The notes under the pieces: model-generated
Database searches by the model: none
Seen by the model: only the letters and a program-made list of their open reading frames with translations
Told to the model about the DNA's origin: nothing
Program-made: the position numbers and the translations under genes
Shown: positions 47,042 to 57,973 of the stretch, piece by piece
How the letters are laid out: each line of letters starts with the position of its first letter
Position numbering within the stretch: position 1 is the first letter of the stretch
Assembly (NCBI GenBank): GCA_000949895.1
Contig: JWIT01000003.1
Coordinates: forward strand, 186,001 to 250,000
From: Agrobacterium arsenijevicii
Lineage (GTDB): Bacteria > Pseudomonadota > Alphaproteobacteria > Rhizobiales > Rhizobiaceae
Direction: 5' to 3'
DNA length: 64,000 nucleotides

Positions 47042-48334
47042 TTATGCCAAGGAATGCACCGCTTTGCCAGCCACATAAGTGGCGACAGCGCGACCGCTGA
47101 AACGGGCATCCTCGAACGGCGTGTTCTTGGATTTCGACACCAGTTGATCCCTCGCGACCAGCCACGGCTCGTCGAGGTCGATCAGGGTGATATCGGCCTT
47201 CGCACCCGCTTTCAGCGTTCCGGCATCCAGACCGAATATTTTCGCCGGACGGGTGGAAAGCGCATCGATCAGCCGCATCAGCGGAACCTCGCCGCTGTGG
47301 TACAGGCGCAGCGCCGCCGCCAGCATGGTTTCCAGCCCCACCGCACCGCTTGCCGCGTCCGAAAAAGGCAGGCGCTTGGTGTCGACATCCTGCGGGTCAT
47401 GCGAGGAGACGATGATATCGATGGTGCCTTCCTTCAGTGCCTCGACCATGGCCTTGCGGTCGTCTTCGGTGCGCAGCGGTGGTGAAAGCTTGAAGAAGGT
47501 GCGGTATTCGCCGATATCGTTTTCGTTCAGTGTCAGATGATTGATCGAAATGCCGCAGGTGGCTTTTACGCCCCGCTGTCGGGCAAGACGAACCGCTTCA
47601 GCCGATTCCGGCACGGAAATCTTGGCGGCGTGGTAGATCGCCTGTGTCAGACCGGCAATGCGCAGATCGCGCTCCAGCGGAATGATTTCGGCTTCCTTCG
47701 GAATGCCTGACAGACCGAGCCAGCTTGCGAAAAGCCCCTCATTCATGTCGCCGCCGCCGATATATTTGTCGCGGGTCTCGAGCGCGATCACAGCCCCCAG
47801 TTCGCGGGCATAGGTCATGGCGCGGCGCAGCACCAGCGTGTCGGAAAGCGCCTTGCGGCCATTGGTGAAGGCAACCGCACCGGCTTCCTTCAGCAGGCCG
47901 ATCTCGGTCATTTCCTCGCCGTTGAGGCCTTTGGTGAGCGCTGCGGCGGGATGCACATTGACGAGCGCCTTGTCGCGCGCCGCCTTTTTCACATATTCGA
48001 CCAGCGCAATGTCGTCGATAACAGGGTCGGTGTCCGGCATCACGATGATGCTGGTGACGCCGCCGGCCGCTGCCGCGCGCGAGGCGGATTCGATCGTTTC
48101 GCGGTGTTCACCACCCGGCTCACCGACGAAAACGCGGGCATCCACCAGACCGGGAACGGCCAGCAGTCCCTTGCAGTCGCGCACCGTCGCACCTTCGGGA
48201 GCGCCCTGATTGTGGGCTTGCCTGCCGGAGGCCAGGATCGTGCCGTCGGCACCAATGACGATGCTGCCGGTCTCATCCAGATTGCGGGAGGGATCGACGA
48301 TGCGGAGGTTTTTGAGAACGGTCACGGCACTCAT
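47042..48334 (-). CDS. pyrC: dihydroorotase homologue lacking metal ligands (PyrC')
   Basis: A 430-residue amidohydrolase-fold protein that would be named dihydroorotase by overall similarity. The metal-binding residues are gone: the HxH of active enzymes is R67-V-F69 ([11 protein letters not shown]), the bridging Asp position reads AFTNGR (about 155-160), the next His region is VIALETRD, then YHAAKIS (234-240), and the DHAPH motif is SSHDPQ (310-315). It should therefore not bind zinc. Its start overlaps the pyrB stop by 4 nt, as in the pyrBC' pairs of Pseudomonas, where PyrC' is a structural partner of aspartate transcarbamoylase. A catalytic pyrC should exist elsewhere in the genome. Confidence 0.92.
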   Translation of the reverse strand: MSAVTVLKNLRIVDPSRNLDETGSIVIGADGTILASGRQAHNQGAPEGATVRDCKGLLAVPGLVDARVFVGEPGGEHRETIESASRAAAAGGVTSIIVMPDTDPVIDDIALVEYVKKAARDKALVNVHPAAALTKGLNGEEMTEIGLLKEAGAVAFTNGRKALSDTLVLRRAMTYARELGAVIALETRDKYIGGGDMNEGLFASWLGLSGIPKEAEIIPLERDLRIAGLTQAIYHAAKISVPESAEAVRLARQRGVKATCGISINHLTLNENDIGEYRTFFKLSPPLRTEDDRKAMVEALKEGTIDIIVSSHDPQDVDTKRLPFSDAASGAVGLETMLAAALRLYHSGEVPLMRLIDALSTRPAKIFGLDAGTLKAGAKADITLIDLDEPWLVARDQLVSKSKNTPFEDARFSGRAVATYVAGKAVHSLA

Positions 48335-49272
48335 ACGCGCTCACCCTGGTTTTGCGAGACAAGCAGGGTTTCCATGACAGCCATGCGCACGGCAACCCCC
48401 ATTTCCACCTGGCTTTCGATGACGCTCTGTGGACCATCAGCCACTTCGGAGGAGATTTCCACGCCGCGGTTCATCGGGCCGGGGTGCATGACAAGCGCGT
48501 CTTCTTTCGCCGCCTTCAGCTTTTCGGCATCGAGACCGTAATAATGGAAATATTCGCGCACCGAAGGCACGAAGGAGCCGGACATGCGCTCGCGCTGCAG
48601 GCGCAGCATCATCACCACATCGGCGTTCTTCAGGCCTTCCTTCATGTCGTGGAAGACTTCGACGCTCATGTCGCGAATGCCGGAGGGAAGAAGCGTGGCT
48701 GGAGCCACGACGCGCACGCGCGCACCCATCTGGTTGAGCAGGATGATGTTGGAGCGGGCGACGCGCGAATGCAGCACGTCGCCGCAGATCGCAACCGTTA
48801 TTCCCGACAGATCGCCCTTGGCGCGGCGAATGGTCAGCGCGTCGAGAAGGGCCTGCGTCGGGTGTTCATGCTGGCCGTCGCCGGCATTGACCACGGAGCA
48901 GGCGACTTTCTGCGCGAGAAGGGCTGCGGCACCGGCGGAGGAGTGGCGCACGATCAGCACATCCGGGCGCATGGCGTTCAGCGTCATCGCGGTGTCGATC
49001 AGCGTTTCACCCTTCTTCACCGAAGAATTGCTGACCGACATGTTCATCACATCGGCGCCGAGACGTTTTCCGGCCAGCTCGAAGGAGGACTGGGTCCGCG
49101 TCGAGGCTTCGAAGAATAGGTTGATCTGCGTGAGGCCCCGGAGCGTCGAGGTTTTCTTCTCGCGCTGGCGGCTGATTTTCACCGCTTCATCGGCCTTGTC
49201 GAGAAGCAGGGTTATATCCTGATGGGAAAGCCCCTTGATGCCGAGGAGATGGCGGTGGGGAAAATAGACCAT
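48331..49272 (-). CDS. pyrB: aspartate carbamoyltransferase catalytic subunit
   Basis: Makes carbamoyl-aspartate in pyrimidine synthesis. It has 313 residues from the ATG at 49272. The carbamoyl-phosphate site STRT is at 57-60 ([14 protein letters not shown]), and HPTQALLD begins at His137. No pyrI regulatory gene is next to it; the partner appears to be the PyrC' protein. The 5' region beyond the ATG has no clear attenuator. Confidence 0.96.
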   Translation of the reverse strand: MVYFPHRHLLGIKGLSHQDITLLLDKADEAVKISRQREKKTSTLRGLTQINLFFEASTRTQSSFELAGKRLGADVMNMSVSNSSVKKGETLIDTAMTLNAMRPDVLIVRHSSAGAAALLAQKVACSVVNAGDGQHEHPTQALLDALTIRRAKGDLSGITVAICGDVLHSRVARSNIILLNQMGARVRVVAPATLLPSGIRDMSVEVFHDMKEGLKNADVVMMLRLQRERMSGSFVPSVREYFHYYGLDAEKLKAAKEDALVMHPGPMNRGVEISSEVADGPQSVIESQVEMGVAVRMAVMETLLVSQNQGERV

Positions 49273-49401
49273 GGAAATTGTCCTCCGGGTCGCAATAGTC
49301 AACGGGTCTATAAAGACAGGTGGCTTTGCGGGCAAGCATGCGATAAGCCGGGTTTTGGCATATACACGCAATAAAGCACGAATCCCGATAGAAGGATGCG
49401 A

Positions 49402-51054
49402 ATGACAGGCATGAACCGGACAGAAGAATCGCTCGCCGAACTAAACCAGCCAAGCCTATGGTCCGGTATCAATGCCTATCGTTCCGATCCGCTGATCGTC
49501 GACCTCACCTCCGGCCTGTCACGCAATCTGAGGGACGAGTTCGACCAACTCGGCCGTTACGTCACATCGCACGAAGCGCAGGAGCTGGCACGCATGGCCA
49601 ATCAGGGCGTGCCGCAACTGCACACCCACGGCCCGCGCGGCGAACGTCTCGATCAGGTGGAGTTCCATCCCGCATGGCACGCGCTGATGCGCCGTTCCAT
49701 GTCATCAGGTCTTCATTCCAGCGTCTGGGAAAATGCAGCCGAAACGCGTGGAAACGAACACAAGGCCCGCGCCACCAAATTTTATCTGACCTCGCAGCTT
49801 GAGGCTGGGCATCTCTGCCCGCTGACCATGACCAGCGCCTCCGTCGCCGCCATCATGACTTCGTCGCGCGTGCAGAAAGAGTGGGTGCCGAAGATCCTGT
49901 CGCGGAAATACGATTCCTCGCAGAAACCGGCCTTGCAGAAAACCGCCGTCACCGTCGGCATGGGCATGACGGAAAAGCAGGGCGGTACGGATGTGCGCGC
50001 CAACCGCACCACGGCGGAGCGGGTGGGCGAGGGCATCTATCGCCTGTCCGGCCATAAATGGTTCCTCTCCGCGCCGATGAGCGACGGTTTCGTCATGCTG
50101 GCGCAGATGGGCGACGGCATGGGTTGTTTCCTTGTGCCGCGTTATCTGGAAGACGGTTCCGCCAACGGCCTGCATTTCCAACGCCTGAAGGACAAGCTCG
50201 GCAATCGCTCCAATGCGTCCGCTGAAGTCGAGTTCACCGATGCTTTCGGTTATCTGCTGGGCGAGCCGGGCAGTGGTGTGCGCACCATTCTCGACATGGT
50301 GACGCTGACGCGGCTCGATTGCGCACTGGCATCATCAGGCATGATGCGCGCTTCGCTGGCGGAAGCCGTGCATTTCGCACGCGGTCGTTCGGTGTTCGGC
50401 AAGACGCTGGTCAGCCAGCCGATCATGACGCGTGTTCTCGCCGATATGGCGCTGGACGTTGCTGCTGCGACGGCGCTGTCCTTCCGGTTGGCGTCGGCTT
50501 TCGATGCCGCCCGCAACAATGCCGCCGAGGCGGCCTATGCGCGGGTGATGACGCCCATCGTGAAATACTGGTGCTGCAAGATCGCGCCGGCGCTGATCTA
50601 CGAGGCGATGGAATGCCTCGGTGGCAATGGTTACGTCGAAGAACGGCCGATTGCCCGCCACTACCGCGAAGCGCCGGTCAATGCCATCTGGGAAGGCTCC
50701 GGCAACGTCATGGCGCTGGATGTGCTGCGCGTTCTCCAGCGCGGCAAGGATTTGTTCGATCTCGTTTTCCAGACGCTGGAGCGTGACCTCGGACCCGCCG
50801 GCAAAAAGACCACCGACGTCCTGCGCGCCGCGATCGCACTTGCCGAACGTGACGAAGGGGCGGCCCGCCTGCTGGTCGAGCAGTTTGCGCTTGCTGCCGC
50901 TGCCGCCGAGCTTTGCCGGCTTGGTGCGGGCAAGATCGCCGATGCCTTCCTCGAAACCCGTCTGGCGGGTGGCTGGCGGCATACTTACGGCATGCTCGAT
51001 TCCCGCTTCGATCCGAATTATATAATCGATCTTCTGTATCCGCCCGCGTCCTGA
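49402..51054 (+). CDS. acyl-CoA dehydrogenase family protein, AidB-like
   Basis: A 550-residue flavoprotein of the acyl-CoA dehydrogenase family. It is longer than normal members (about 380), as in AidB, with an N-terminal extra domain (residues 1-180). The dehydrogenase part has [34 protein letters not shown] and [11 protein letters not shown]. In E. coli AidB belongs to the alkylation response and binds DNA; that role is unproven here. GAAGGATGCGA precedes the ATG at 49402; one two codons earlier is also in frame. Confidence 0.85.
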   Translation: MTGMNRTEESLAELNQPSLWSGINAYRSDPLIVDLTSGLSRNLRDEFDQLGRYVTSHEAQELARMANQGVPQLHTHGPRGERLDQVEFHPAWHALMRRSMSSGLHSSVWENAAETRGNEHKARATKFYLTSQLEAGHLCPLTMTSASVAAIMTSSRVQKEWVPKILSRKYDSSQKPALQKTAVTVGMGMTEKQGGTDVRANRTTAERVGEGIYRLSGHKWFLSAPMSDGFVMLAQMGDGMGCFLVPRYLEDGSANGLHFQRLKDKLGNRSNASAEVEFTDAFGYLLGEPGSGVRTILDMVTLTRLDCALASSGMMRASLAEAVHFARGRSVFGKTLVSQPIMTRVLADMALDVAAATALSFRLASAFDAARNNAAEAAYARVMTPIVKYWCCKIAPALIYEAMECLGGNGYVEERPIARHYREAPVNAIWEGSGNVMALDVLRVLQRGKDLFDLVFQTLERDLGPAGKKTTDVLRAAIALAERDEGAARLLVEQFALAAAAAELCRLGAGKIADAFLETRLAGGWRHTYGMLDSRFDPNYIIDLLYPPAS

Positions 51055-51193
51055 GCGACAAAGGGCGGATGACGATTGTTGCAATCCCGGCGGGAGGGGT
51101 CTCGGATTTGAAAAAAAGCAGTGGCGTGGGGCGTAGTTCTATCGGTCATGACATCTTCGCGTGTCGATGCGCGGCAACGAAGGGTGGCTGCCC

Positions 51194-51805
51194 ATGCTGA
51201 CTTTTCGTTCCGCCCGCCCCGAAGATGAGGACGCGCTTTACGCCATAAGCCTTGCGACCGGCGATGCAGGGCACGATGCGACCCCGCTTTATCGCGATGG
51301 CCGCATGGTCGGGCACATCTATTCCGTGCCGTATCTGCATCTGTGGCCCGATGCCGTTTTTGTGGCGGAGGACGAGGAGGGTGTCTGCGGTTATATCGCC
51401 GGCGCGCTCAACACGACCTTGCATGACGAGCGGCTGGAACGGGAGTGGTGGCCGCATCTGCGCACCCTTTACCCCGACCCCGGTGGTGACCCGCAAACAT
51501 GGAATGCCGACCAGCGCCGCGCCCATTTCATCCATCACCCACGCCACACCCCGACCTGGCTCACCGATCCGTTTCCGGCCCATATCCACATGAACCTCCT
51601 GCCGCGCACGCAGGGCAAGGGCGGCGGCACGCGGCTTTTGTCGCGCTGGCTCGATATGGCCAGACAAAACAACGTCTATGGCATCCACCTCGGCGCCAGC
51701 GAGCGCAACAGTGCAGGCATGCGCTTCTGGGAAACCCGCGGCTTCAAACGTCTCGAAAGCCACGAGACGCCAGGCACCGTGTGGTTTGGTATGGCGCTGG
51801 AATAG
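51194..51805 (+). CDS. GNAT family N-acetyltransferase
   Basis: A 203-residue GNAT protein of the longer kind (like the acetyltransferase half of O-GlcNAcase-linked proteins). The acetyl-CoA motif is QGKGGGTRLLSRWLDMAR (about 140-157) and the C-terminal part has NSAGMRFWETRGF. The centre holds an unusual segment rich in His and Trp (HHPRHTPTWLTDPFPAHIH). Substrate unknown. AAGGGTGG lies upstream of the ATG. Confidence 0.85.
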   Translation: MLTFRSARPEDEDALYAISLATGDAGHDATPLYRDGRMVGHIYSVPYLHLWPDAVFVAEDEEGVCGYIAGALNTTLHDERLEREWWPHLRTLYPDPGGDPQTWNADQRRAHFIHHPRHTPTWLTDPFPAHIHMNLLPRTQGKGGGTRLLSRWLDMARQNNVYGIHLGASERNSAGMRFWETRGFKRLESHETPGTVWFGMALE

Positions 51806-51820
51806 AACCCGAAGATGACG

Positions 51821-52744
51821 TTATCCGCGTAGCTTCAATATGGCCGCGGCGACCGCCACTTCGGTGCCGGCGAGGCCGGTTGAGCAAAAAAAGGTGGTTG
51901 TGTCGGCACTGCGTTGCCGCGTTTTATCTTCTGAAATGATTGACGCCAGATCCTCGACCCGTTCTTCGTGGCTTGTTCCGGCAAGAAAGAAGGGAGAGGC
52001 GTAAGCGTGCATCTGTTCGGGAGAATCGGTCGCGATACGATGCGCCATTTCGGCGACATCCAGATCGATTTCATGTCCACCTAGGGTTTTGGGGCCAACG
52101 GTGTTGATATGAACTCCTGGCTTCAAGTCCTGCGCGTGAAGAACGGGCATTGAACTGCTTGTCGCACAAATGACGATATCGGCACCACGAACGGCTTCTG
52201 CGACGCTGCCGACCGCTTCGATGTCGAGGCCCAGATGCCGCTGCATTTCTTCCACGAAAGCATTGCGATTTTTTGCGTTGCGGCTGTAGACCCGAACGCG
52301 TGAAAGCCGCCGGACCGCTGCCGCTGCGGCAAGTTGTGCCCGTGCCTGAAAACCGCTTCCAACAACGCCGACAGTGGTTGCATTCGCATCGCTCAGGTGC
52401 CGAATAGCGACGCCACCGATCGCGCCGGTGCGGATCGCGCCAAGTTTCTCGCCGATAACGATGCCTTCCAGCTTGGCGGTTTCCGTCGACCACACCGCGA
52501 CGATTTGCGAGTGGTGATCGCCATTGAAAGTATCGTAGACGCGAAAGCCTGCAATCGGCGCGCTGCCCAGAACGCCTCCCACGGTGAAAACGAGATCGCC
52601 TTTGCCGGGAAAAGTGACGTGATGCCGTGGTGGAGAAATCATCCGGCCTTGCGCCTTTTGCCGGATGGCAGTTTCCACCGCATCGATGGCGACCGGCATG
52701 ATGGCGCTGCCTGTCAAATCCTGATCCGTCAATATTGTCGTCAT
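51821..52744 (-). CDS. ornithine cyclodeaminase / mu-crystallin family protein
   Basis: NAD(P)-dependent enzyme of 307 residues. The Rossmann motif GVVGSGFQARAQ is near residue 125 and EKLGAIRTGAIGGVA near 98-112 matches the substrate arginine region. Members include ornithine cyclodeaminase, alanine dehydrogenase and ketimine or delta-1-pyrroline-2-carboxylate reductases; sequence alone does not choose. AGAGGAAACG precedes the ATG. Divergent from a TetR gene, a layout that often means local control. Confidence 0.85.
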   Translation of the reverse strand: MTTILTDQDLTGSAIMPVAIDAVETAIRQKAQGRMISPPRHHVTFPGKGDLVFTVGGVLGSAPIAGFRVYDTFNGDHHSQIVAVWSTETAKLEGIVIGEKLGAIRTGAIGGVAIRHLSDANATTVGVVGSGFQARAQLAAAAAVRRLSRVRVYSRNAKNRNAFVEEMQRHLGLDIEAVGSVAEAVRGADIVICATSSSMPVLHAQDLKPGVHINTVGPKTLGGHEIDLDVAEMAHRIATDSPEQMHAYASPFFLAGTSHEERVEDLASIISEDKTRQRSADTTTFFCSTGLAGTEVAVAAAILKLRG

Positions 52745-52938
52745 GGCGTTTCCTCTGGAATCGTCGCATCGTAAAATATCAAGCAAAGTTGAGGTCAAGC
52801 GGTCTGCCGGCAAATCTCCGTCGCCCGTGCTCTTGTCATCCACAGGAACCTTCTCTTCAGCCGCTCCGCTGCATTGTCCTTGCCTTCACGCTTTGTTAAC
52901 TCCTTGGGGAGGCCTTTTTAGAAAACGGGTAGAAAAGC

Positions 52939-53583
52939 ATGCTGGCGACCGCAGAGGTGATTTCAGCCGACAGACCGGAAAAGCGCATCAAGGATCGCGC
53001 TGCGACCGAGAAGGCGATTTTCGATGCGGCGCGGTCGCTTCTGGCGGAAGAGGGTTTTCAGGGTTTCGGCATCAATGCGGTGGCCCGTCGCGCCGGCTGC
53101 GACAAGCAGCTCATCTATCGTTATTTCGGCGGTCTGGACGGTCTGATCGAGGCGATCGGTGAGGATCTCGGATCCTGGGTGAAGGACCGTATTCCCGAAG
53201 ACACCGGCGGCATGTTCCTTCTGACCTATGGCGACCTCATGGAAAAGCTGGCGCTTTATTTCATCGATGCGCTGCGCAGCGATCCTCTCGTCTGCAAGAT
53301 CATCGCCTGGGAAGTGTCGGACGGTTCGCCGCAGGTCAGACAACTTGCCGAGGCTCGCGCCAAATCTCTCGGCAAATGGCTGGAGCGCATGCGCGGTTCG
53401 CTGGCAGCGCCGAAGGGTGTGGATACCGCTGCCGTCAACGCCGTGTTGTTCGCCGCCATCCAGCATCTTGTGATTTCCGCAGCAACCAGCGGCCAGTTTG
53501 CCGGTGTGCCGCTCAAATCGGACAAGGACTGGGACAAGATCATCACCGCCGTCAAAAGACTGGTGCGCGGCGTTTACGGCTGA
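52939..53583 (+). CDS. TetR/AcrR family transcriptional regulator
   Basis: A 214-residue regulator with an N-terminal helix-turn-helix (FGINAVARRAGCDKQLIYRY, about residues 46-65) and a helical ligand domain. The short basic N-tail includes RPEKRIKDRAATEKAI. The target may be the divergent ornithine-cyclodeaminase-like gene or itself; the 194-nt intergenic region carries no obvious perfect operator. Ligand unknown. Confidence 0.85.
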   Translation: MLATAEVISADRPEKRIKDRAATEKAIFDAARSLLAEEGFQGFGINAVARRAGCDKQLIYRYFGGLDGLIEAIGEDLGSWVKDRIPEDTGGMFLLTYGDLMEKLALYFIDALRSDPLVCKIIAWEVSDGSPQVRQLAEARAKSLGKWLERMRGSLAAPKGVDTAAVNAVLFAAIQHLVISAATSGQFAGVPLKSDKDWDKIITAVKRLVRGVYG

Positions 53584-53635
53584 ACCCCTTACAGGGAGCA
53601 GGCGAGACCGTTGTCTTTAATTGGCCTGCCGGCAT

Positions 53636-53651
53636 TTAACGAAAAATTAGC
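53636..53651 (+). promoter_or_regulatory. possible CtrA box (8 of 9 bases)
   Basis: TTAA, seven bases, TTAGC. One base off the CtrA consensus TTAA-N7-TTAAC. It lies about 190 nt upstream of the small membrane protein pair and 140 nt before a perfect site. Confidence 0.35.
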
Positions 53652-53789
53652 CATCTTTTCACCCGCCCGGCAACCGCTCGGCGGGATTTTCCGTTGCCCT
53701 GACGAGGAGTTTTTCCACACCCCACCCGGCCGCGTTAACCATAATCCGAGCTTTCATTTGCGTCTCCAGGGCTGCGGGTCCAGTGTGAA

Positions 53790-53805
53790 TTAACGAAGTG
53801 TTAAC
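53790..53805 (+). promoter_or_regulatory. perfect CtrA box upstream of the small membrane protein operon
   Basis: TTAA at 53790-53793, seven bases, then TTAAC at 53801-53805: an exact match to the CtrA consensus TTAA-N7-TTAAC. It is also part of an inverted repeat (TTAAC...GTTAA). It lies 34 nt before the GTG start of the first small gene, so it would be at or near the promoter. Confidence 0.65.
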
Positions 53806-53838
53806 CATGCGCAATGACTGCGCACAAGGGAGCCGCAA

Positions 53839-54000
53839 GTGAGCCGCTGGACAGCTTTAGGCGTCATGATGACGTTTTTTGTGATGCTGCCGTTGGATAT
53901 CGACGTGCCGGCGCTGAACCTTTGCCTGATGGCACTGGCGCGCTGGGCGGTGCTTGCTGGCATTCCCGACACGGTTTTTGTGCGGGGGCAGACGGCATGA
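53839..54000 (+). CDS. small membrane protein, 53 residues
   Basis: Starts with GTG; AAGGGAG lies 8 nt upstream. The product (MSRWTALGVMMTFFVMLPLD...) has a hydrophobic N-terminal run (about 5-19) and a second one (about 28-42: NLCLMALARWAVLAG). I recognise no family. Its stop overlaps the next gene's ATG (ATGA), so the two are one translational unit, with a CtrA box upstream. Confidence 0.6.
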   Translation: MSRWTALGVMMTFFVMLPLDIDVPALNLCLMALARWAVLAGIPDTVFVRGQTA

Positions 54001-54314
54001 AGTGGTTTTTGATCCTCTGGGCCGGTCCCGTCGCATTGCTGGGCAGCTGGTACTGGCTTTCCTATTACGACATGAGCTTCGGTTTCTACATGCTGACCCG
54101 CCAGACGCATGATCTGGTATTTACGATTTACGGCAATATTCTCGGCCTGCCACCCGAAAGCCTGCCGCCGCTGGTGGCGCGCGCCATCGCGGTCGACAGC
54201 CTGATCGTTTTTGCGATCCTCGCTTTCCGCAAGAGAAAGCAGATTGCCAATTGGTGGCTTGGCCCTCAGCCGGCCGAGCGGGCGAGAGCCGAAAGCCTGT
54301 CCAGCGCGCCCTGA
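53997..54314 (+). CDS. small membrane protein, 105 residues
   Basis: Product of 105 residues from [20 protein letters not shown]. It has an N-terminal span (about 3-22), a possible second span near residues 62-78 ([17 protein letters not shown]), then a basic segment (RKRKQ). It may belong to a rhizobial DUF family (DUF6105 is my uncertain guess). The ATG overlaps the stop of the 53-residue gene. The last 49 nt overlap ruvX on the other strand. Confidence 0.7.
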   Translation: MKWFLILWAGPVALLGSWYWLSYYDMSFGFYMLTRQTHDLVFTIYGNILGLPPESLPPLVARAIAVDSLIVFAILAFRKRKQIANWWLGPQPAERARAESLSSAP

Positions 54315-54745
54315 AGAATGAAGCTTGCGGCTGCCGAATCGATGCGTTCGGCCCGTTTGGCGCGTGACACGTCCATTTCCAGCAGCACACGTTCGGCGGC
54401 AACAGTTGAAAGCCGCTCATCCCAGAAAATGAAGGGCAGGGCGGTTTTTTCACCCATGGTGCGAACGAAGGCGCGTGTTGCCTGCGCGCGTGGTCCGGCC
54501 GATCCATCCATGTTTATCGGCAGGCCGATGATGAAGGCGGCCACCTTCTCCTTCTCGGCAAAGGCCAGCAGCACCGCTGCATCCTGCGTGAATTTTACTC
54601 GCTTGAGGACGGGGCGCGGTGTCGCGAAGCGCCGCGACAGGTCCGACATGGCAAGCCCGATGGTTTTCGTGCCAAGGTCGAGGCCGGCAATCGCCTGTGC
54701 GGGCTGTAGCGTTTCCGCAAGTTCCTCGATGGTGAGTGTCGCCAT
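54266..54745 (-). CDS. ruvX: putative pre-16S rRNA nuclease / Holliday junction resolvase RuvX (YqgF)
   Basis: RNase H-fold nuclease of the YqgF family, 159 residues. [18 protein letters not shown] gives the first catalytic Asp (D23), [17 protein letters not shown] the second conserved segment, and [13 protein letters not shown] the Glu. Established role in E. coli is 5' maturation of 16S rRNA; junction resolution is proposed. Upstream neighbour is the PhnA-like gene, 15 nt away. Confidence 0.93.
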   Translation of the reverse strand: MATLTIEELAETLQPAQAIAGLDLGTKTIGLAMSDLSRRFATPRPVLKRVKFTQDAAVLLAFAEKEKVAAFIIGLPINMDGSAGPRAQATRAFVRTMGEKTALPFIFWDERLSTVAAERVLLEMDVSRAKRAERIDSAAASFILQGALDRLSALARSAG

Positions 54746-54760
54746 GTCGCGTGCTGCCTC

Positions 54761-55063
54761 TTATCGTTTGCGGACGAATTCGGTGCGCAGCACCAGACCC
54801 TTGACCGCATCGTGTTTGCAATCGATCTCTTCCGGATTTCCGGTCAGGCGGATCGATTTGATGACTGTGCCCTGCTTGATGACCGTATTGGTGCCCTTGA
54901 CCTTCAGATCCTTGATAAGCGTCACCGAATCGCCGTCCGCCAGCACATTGCCCGCCGCATCCAGCACTTGCGCCGCTTTCGCCGCCTCGGCGGCGAGTTC
55001 GGAGGCCGGTCGCCATTCACCCGTCACCTCGTCATACACATATTCGTCATCGTTTGCGGCCAT
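54761..55063 (-). CDS. PhnA-like (YjdM) protein without the zinc ribbon
   Basis: A 100-residue protein whose C-terminal two-thirds match the PhnA (YjdM) beta domain: VLADGDSVTLIKDLKVKG, VIKQGTVIKSIRL, IDCKHDAVKGLVL and EFVRKR at the end. The N-terminal zinc-binding part of typical PhnA is replaced by YVYDEVTGEWRPASE. Despite the alkylphosphonate name, function is unknown. Confidence 0.85.
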   Translation of the reverse strand: MAANDDEYVYDEVTGEWRPASELAAEAAKAAQVLDAAGNVLADGDSVTLIKDLKVKGTNTVIKQGTVIKSIRLTGNPEEIDCKHDAVKGLVLRTEFVRKR

Positions 55064-55248
55064 TTTGGCTCTCCTGAAGATTTGTGGTGGGGTTGTCCGG
55101 CCGTCCTACTGCATAATTCCTTAAACCGGAATCGATTTAAGGACAAAAATGTTGCGGCCAATGAAAGTTTTGCGGCGTCGCTTGTGTGTCGCGAATTGCA
55201 CGCGGCACCCTGCGCCACGATATACCGGCAATACAAAGGAGTAGTTTC

Positions 55249-55953
55249 ATGAAAATCACCTGGCTCGGCCATTCCGCCTTCCGTCTTGAAAACGGCGACG
55301 CGAAAATCCTCATCGATCCATTCTTCACCGGCAATCCCGGATTTGCCGGACAGGATGCGAAGACAGCGGCGCAGGGTATCACCCATATTCTCCTGACTCA
55401 CGGCCATGGCGACCATGTCGGCGACACCGTTGAGCTTGCCCGCGAAACGGGTGCCACCGTGCTTGCCAATGCCGATCTCGCCGCCTGGCTTGCCGCCAAG
55501 GGTGTCGCGAAGATCGATATGGGCAATACCGGCGGCACGGTTCATTTCGACGGTTTTTCCGTCACCTTCACCAATGCGCTGCATTCATCTGCGCAGATTA
55601 CCGAGGACGGCGTGTCCCATTCGCTCGGCAGCGCCAATGGCCTGATGCTGCATTTCGAAGACGGCCCGGCCGTCTATCACATGGGCGATACGGATATCTT
55701 CTCCGACATGAAGCTCATCAACGAATTGCATCAGCCGGATATCGGCTTGGTGCCGATCGGTGACCGCTTCACCATGGGCGGCGCTGTGGCGGCACTGGCC
55801 TGCCAGCGCTTCTTCAAGTTTGGCAATGTCATTCCCTGCCACTACGGTTCCTTCCCGATCATTGATCAGACGCCGGAGAAGTTCGTGGCCGGCATGGAAG
55901 GGTCGGAAGCGCGCATCCACACGCCGAAGCCGGGCGATATACTGTCCTTCTGA
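55249..55953 (+). CDS. UPF0173 metal-dependent hydrolase
   Basis: Metallo-beta-lactamase fold hydrolase of 234 residues. The metal motif HGHGDH is at residues 51-56 and further ligands sit in [15 protein letters not shown] and PCHYGSFP. It resembles the UPF0173 family conserved in many bacteria; the substrate is not known. AAAGGAG lies 8 nt before the ATG. Confidence 0.92.
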   Translation: MKITWLGHSAFRLENGDAKILIDPFFTGNPGFAGQDAKTAAQGITHILLTHGHGDHVGDTVELARETGATVLANADLAAWLAAKGVAKIDMGNTGGTVHFDGFSVTFTNALHSSAQITEDGVSHSLGSANGLMLHFEDGPAVYHMGDTDIFSDMKLINELHQPDIGLVPIGDRFTMGGAVAALACQRFFKFGNVIPCHYGSFPIIDQTPEKFVAGMEGSEARIHTPKPGDILSF

Positions 55954-56021
55954 CAATTTGCTTTTAGGCATGTCGTTACCGCAAAACCGCTTCACACTTT
56001 GACGCGACATGCTTTCTACCG

Positions 56022-56050
56022 TTGCGAATGGCGGGCATGGTGATTATAGC
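56022..56050 (+). promoter_or_regulatory. probable promoter of gatCA
   Basis: TTGCGA (56022-56027), a 17-nt spacer, TATAGC (56045-56050). The transcript would start inside the hairpin at 56052-56069. Confidence 0.5.
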
Positions 56051-56051
56051 G

Positions 56052-56069
56052 GGTAGGAAAATTCCTACC
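56052..56069 (+). promoter_or_regulatory. leader hairpin just before the gatC ribosome site
   Basis: Perfect arms GGTAGGAA / TTCCTACC with two A in the centre, directly next to CCGGAG, the gatC ribosome site. It may influence initiation or mRNA stability. Confidence 0.4.
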
Positions 56070-56080
56070 GGAGTAGAACC

Positions 56081-56368
56081 ATGTCCGTCGATCTCGCCAC
56101 CGTAAAGCGCGTTGCGCGCCTTGCCCGTATCGCTGTCAATGAAGAAGAAGCACAGAATATGCTCGGTCAGCTGAACGGCATACTCGGTTTCGTGGAGCAG
56201 CTTTCGGAAGTGAATGTCGACGGCGTCGAGCCAATGACATCAGTGACCCCGGTGGATATGAAAAAGCGTGCCGACGTGGTGACCGACGGCAACAAGGCGG
56301 AAGACATCGTCGCCAATGCGCCTGCGACCGACCGGGACTTCTTCATGGTTCCGAAAGTGGTCGAATAA
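56081..56368 (+). CDS. gatC: Asp-tRNA(Asn)/Glu-tRNA(Gln) amidotransferase subunit C
   Basis: Small stabilising subunit of GatCAB, which converts misacylated Glu-tRNA(Gln) and Asp-tRNA(Asn) to the correct amides. It has 95 residues with the family motif [16 protein letters not shown] near the start and the repeated [11 protein letters not shown] region. The gatA start follows after 55 nt. Confidence 0.95.
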   Translation: MSVDLATVKRVARLARIAVNEEEAQNMLGQLNGILGFVEQLSEVNVDGVEPMTSVTPVDMKKRADVVTDGNKAEDIVANAPATDRDFFMVPKVVE

Positions 56369-56423
56369 TCCGACCGCCGTTTGCCGCCCGATTTTTCCAA
56401 GATTTCGAAAGCCGTTGCCGACC

Positions 56424-57905
<1,482 letters not shown>

Positions 57906-57938
57906 GTGCTCTAGCGGAACCCAGTTCCGGAACATTTT

Positions 57939-57973
57939 GCGGGCGGTAGCGATTGCTACCGCCCGTTTATTTT
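57939..57973 (+). terminator. intrinsic terminator of gatCA
   Basis: Stem CGGGCGGTAGC / GCTACCGCCCG with a GATT loop, followed by TTTATTTTAT. It lies 34 nt after gatA and also serves as 3' boundary for the convergent YjhX gene. Confidence 0.9.
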
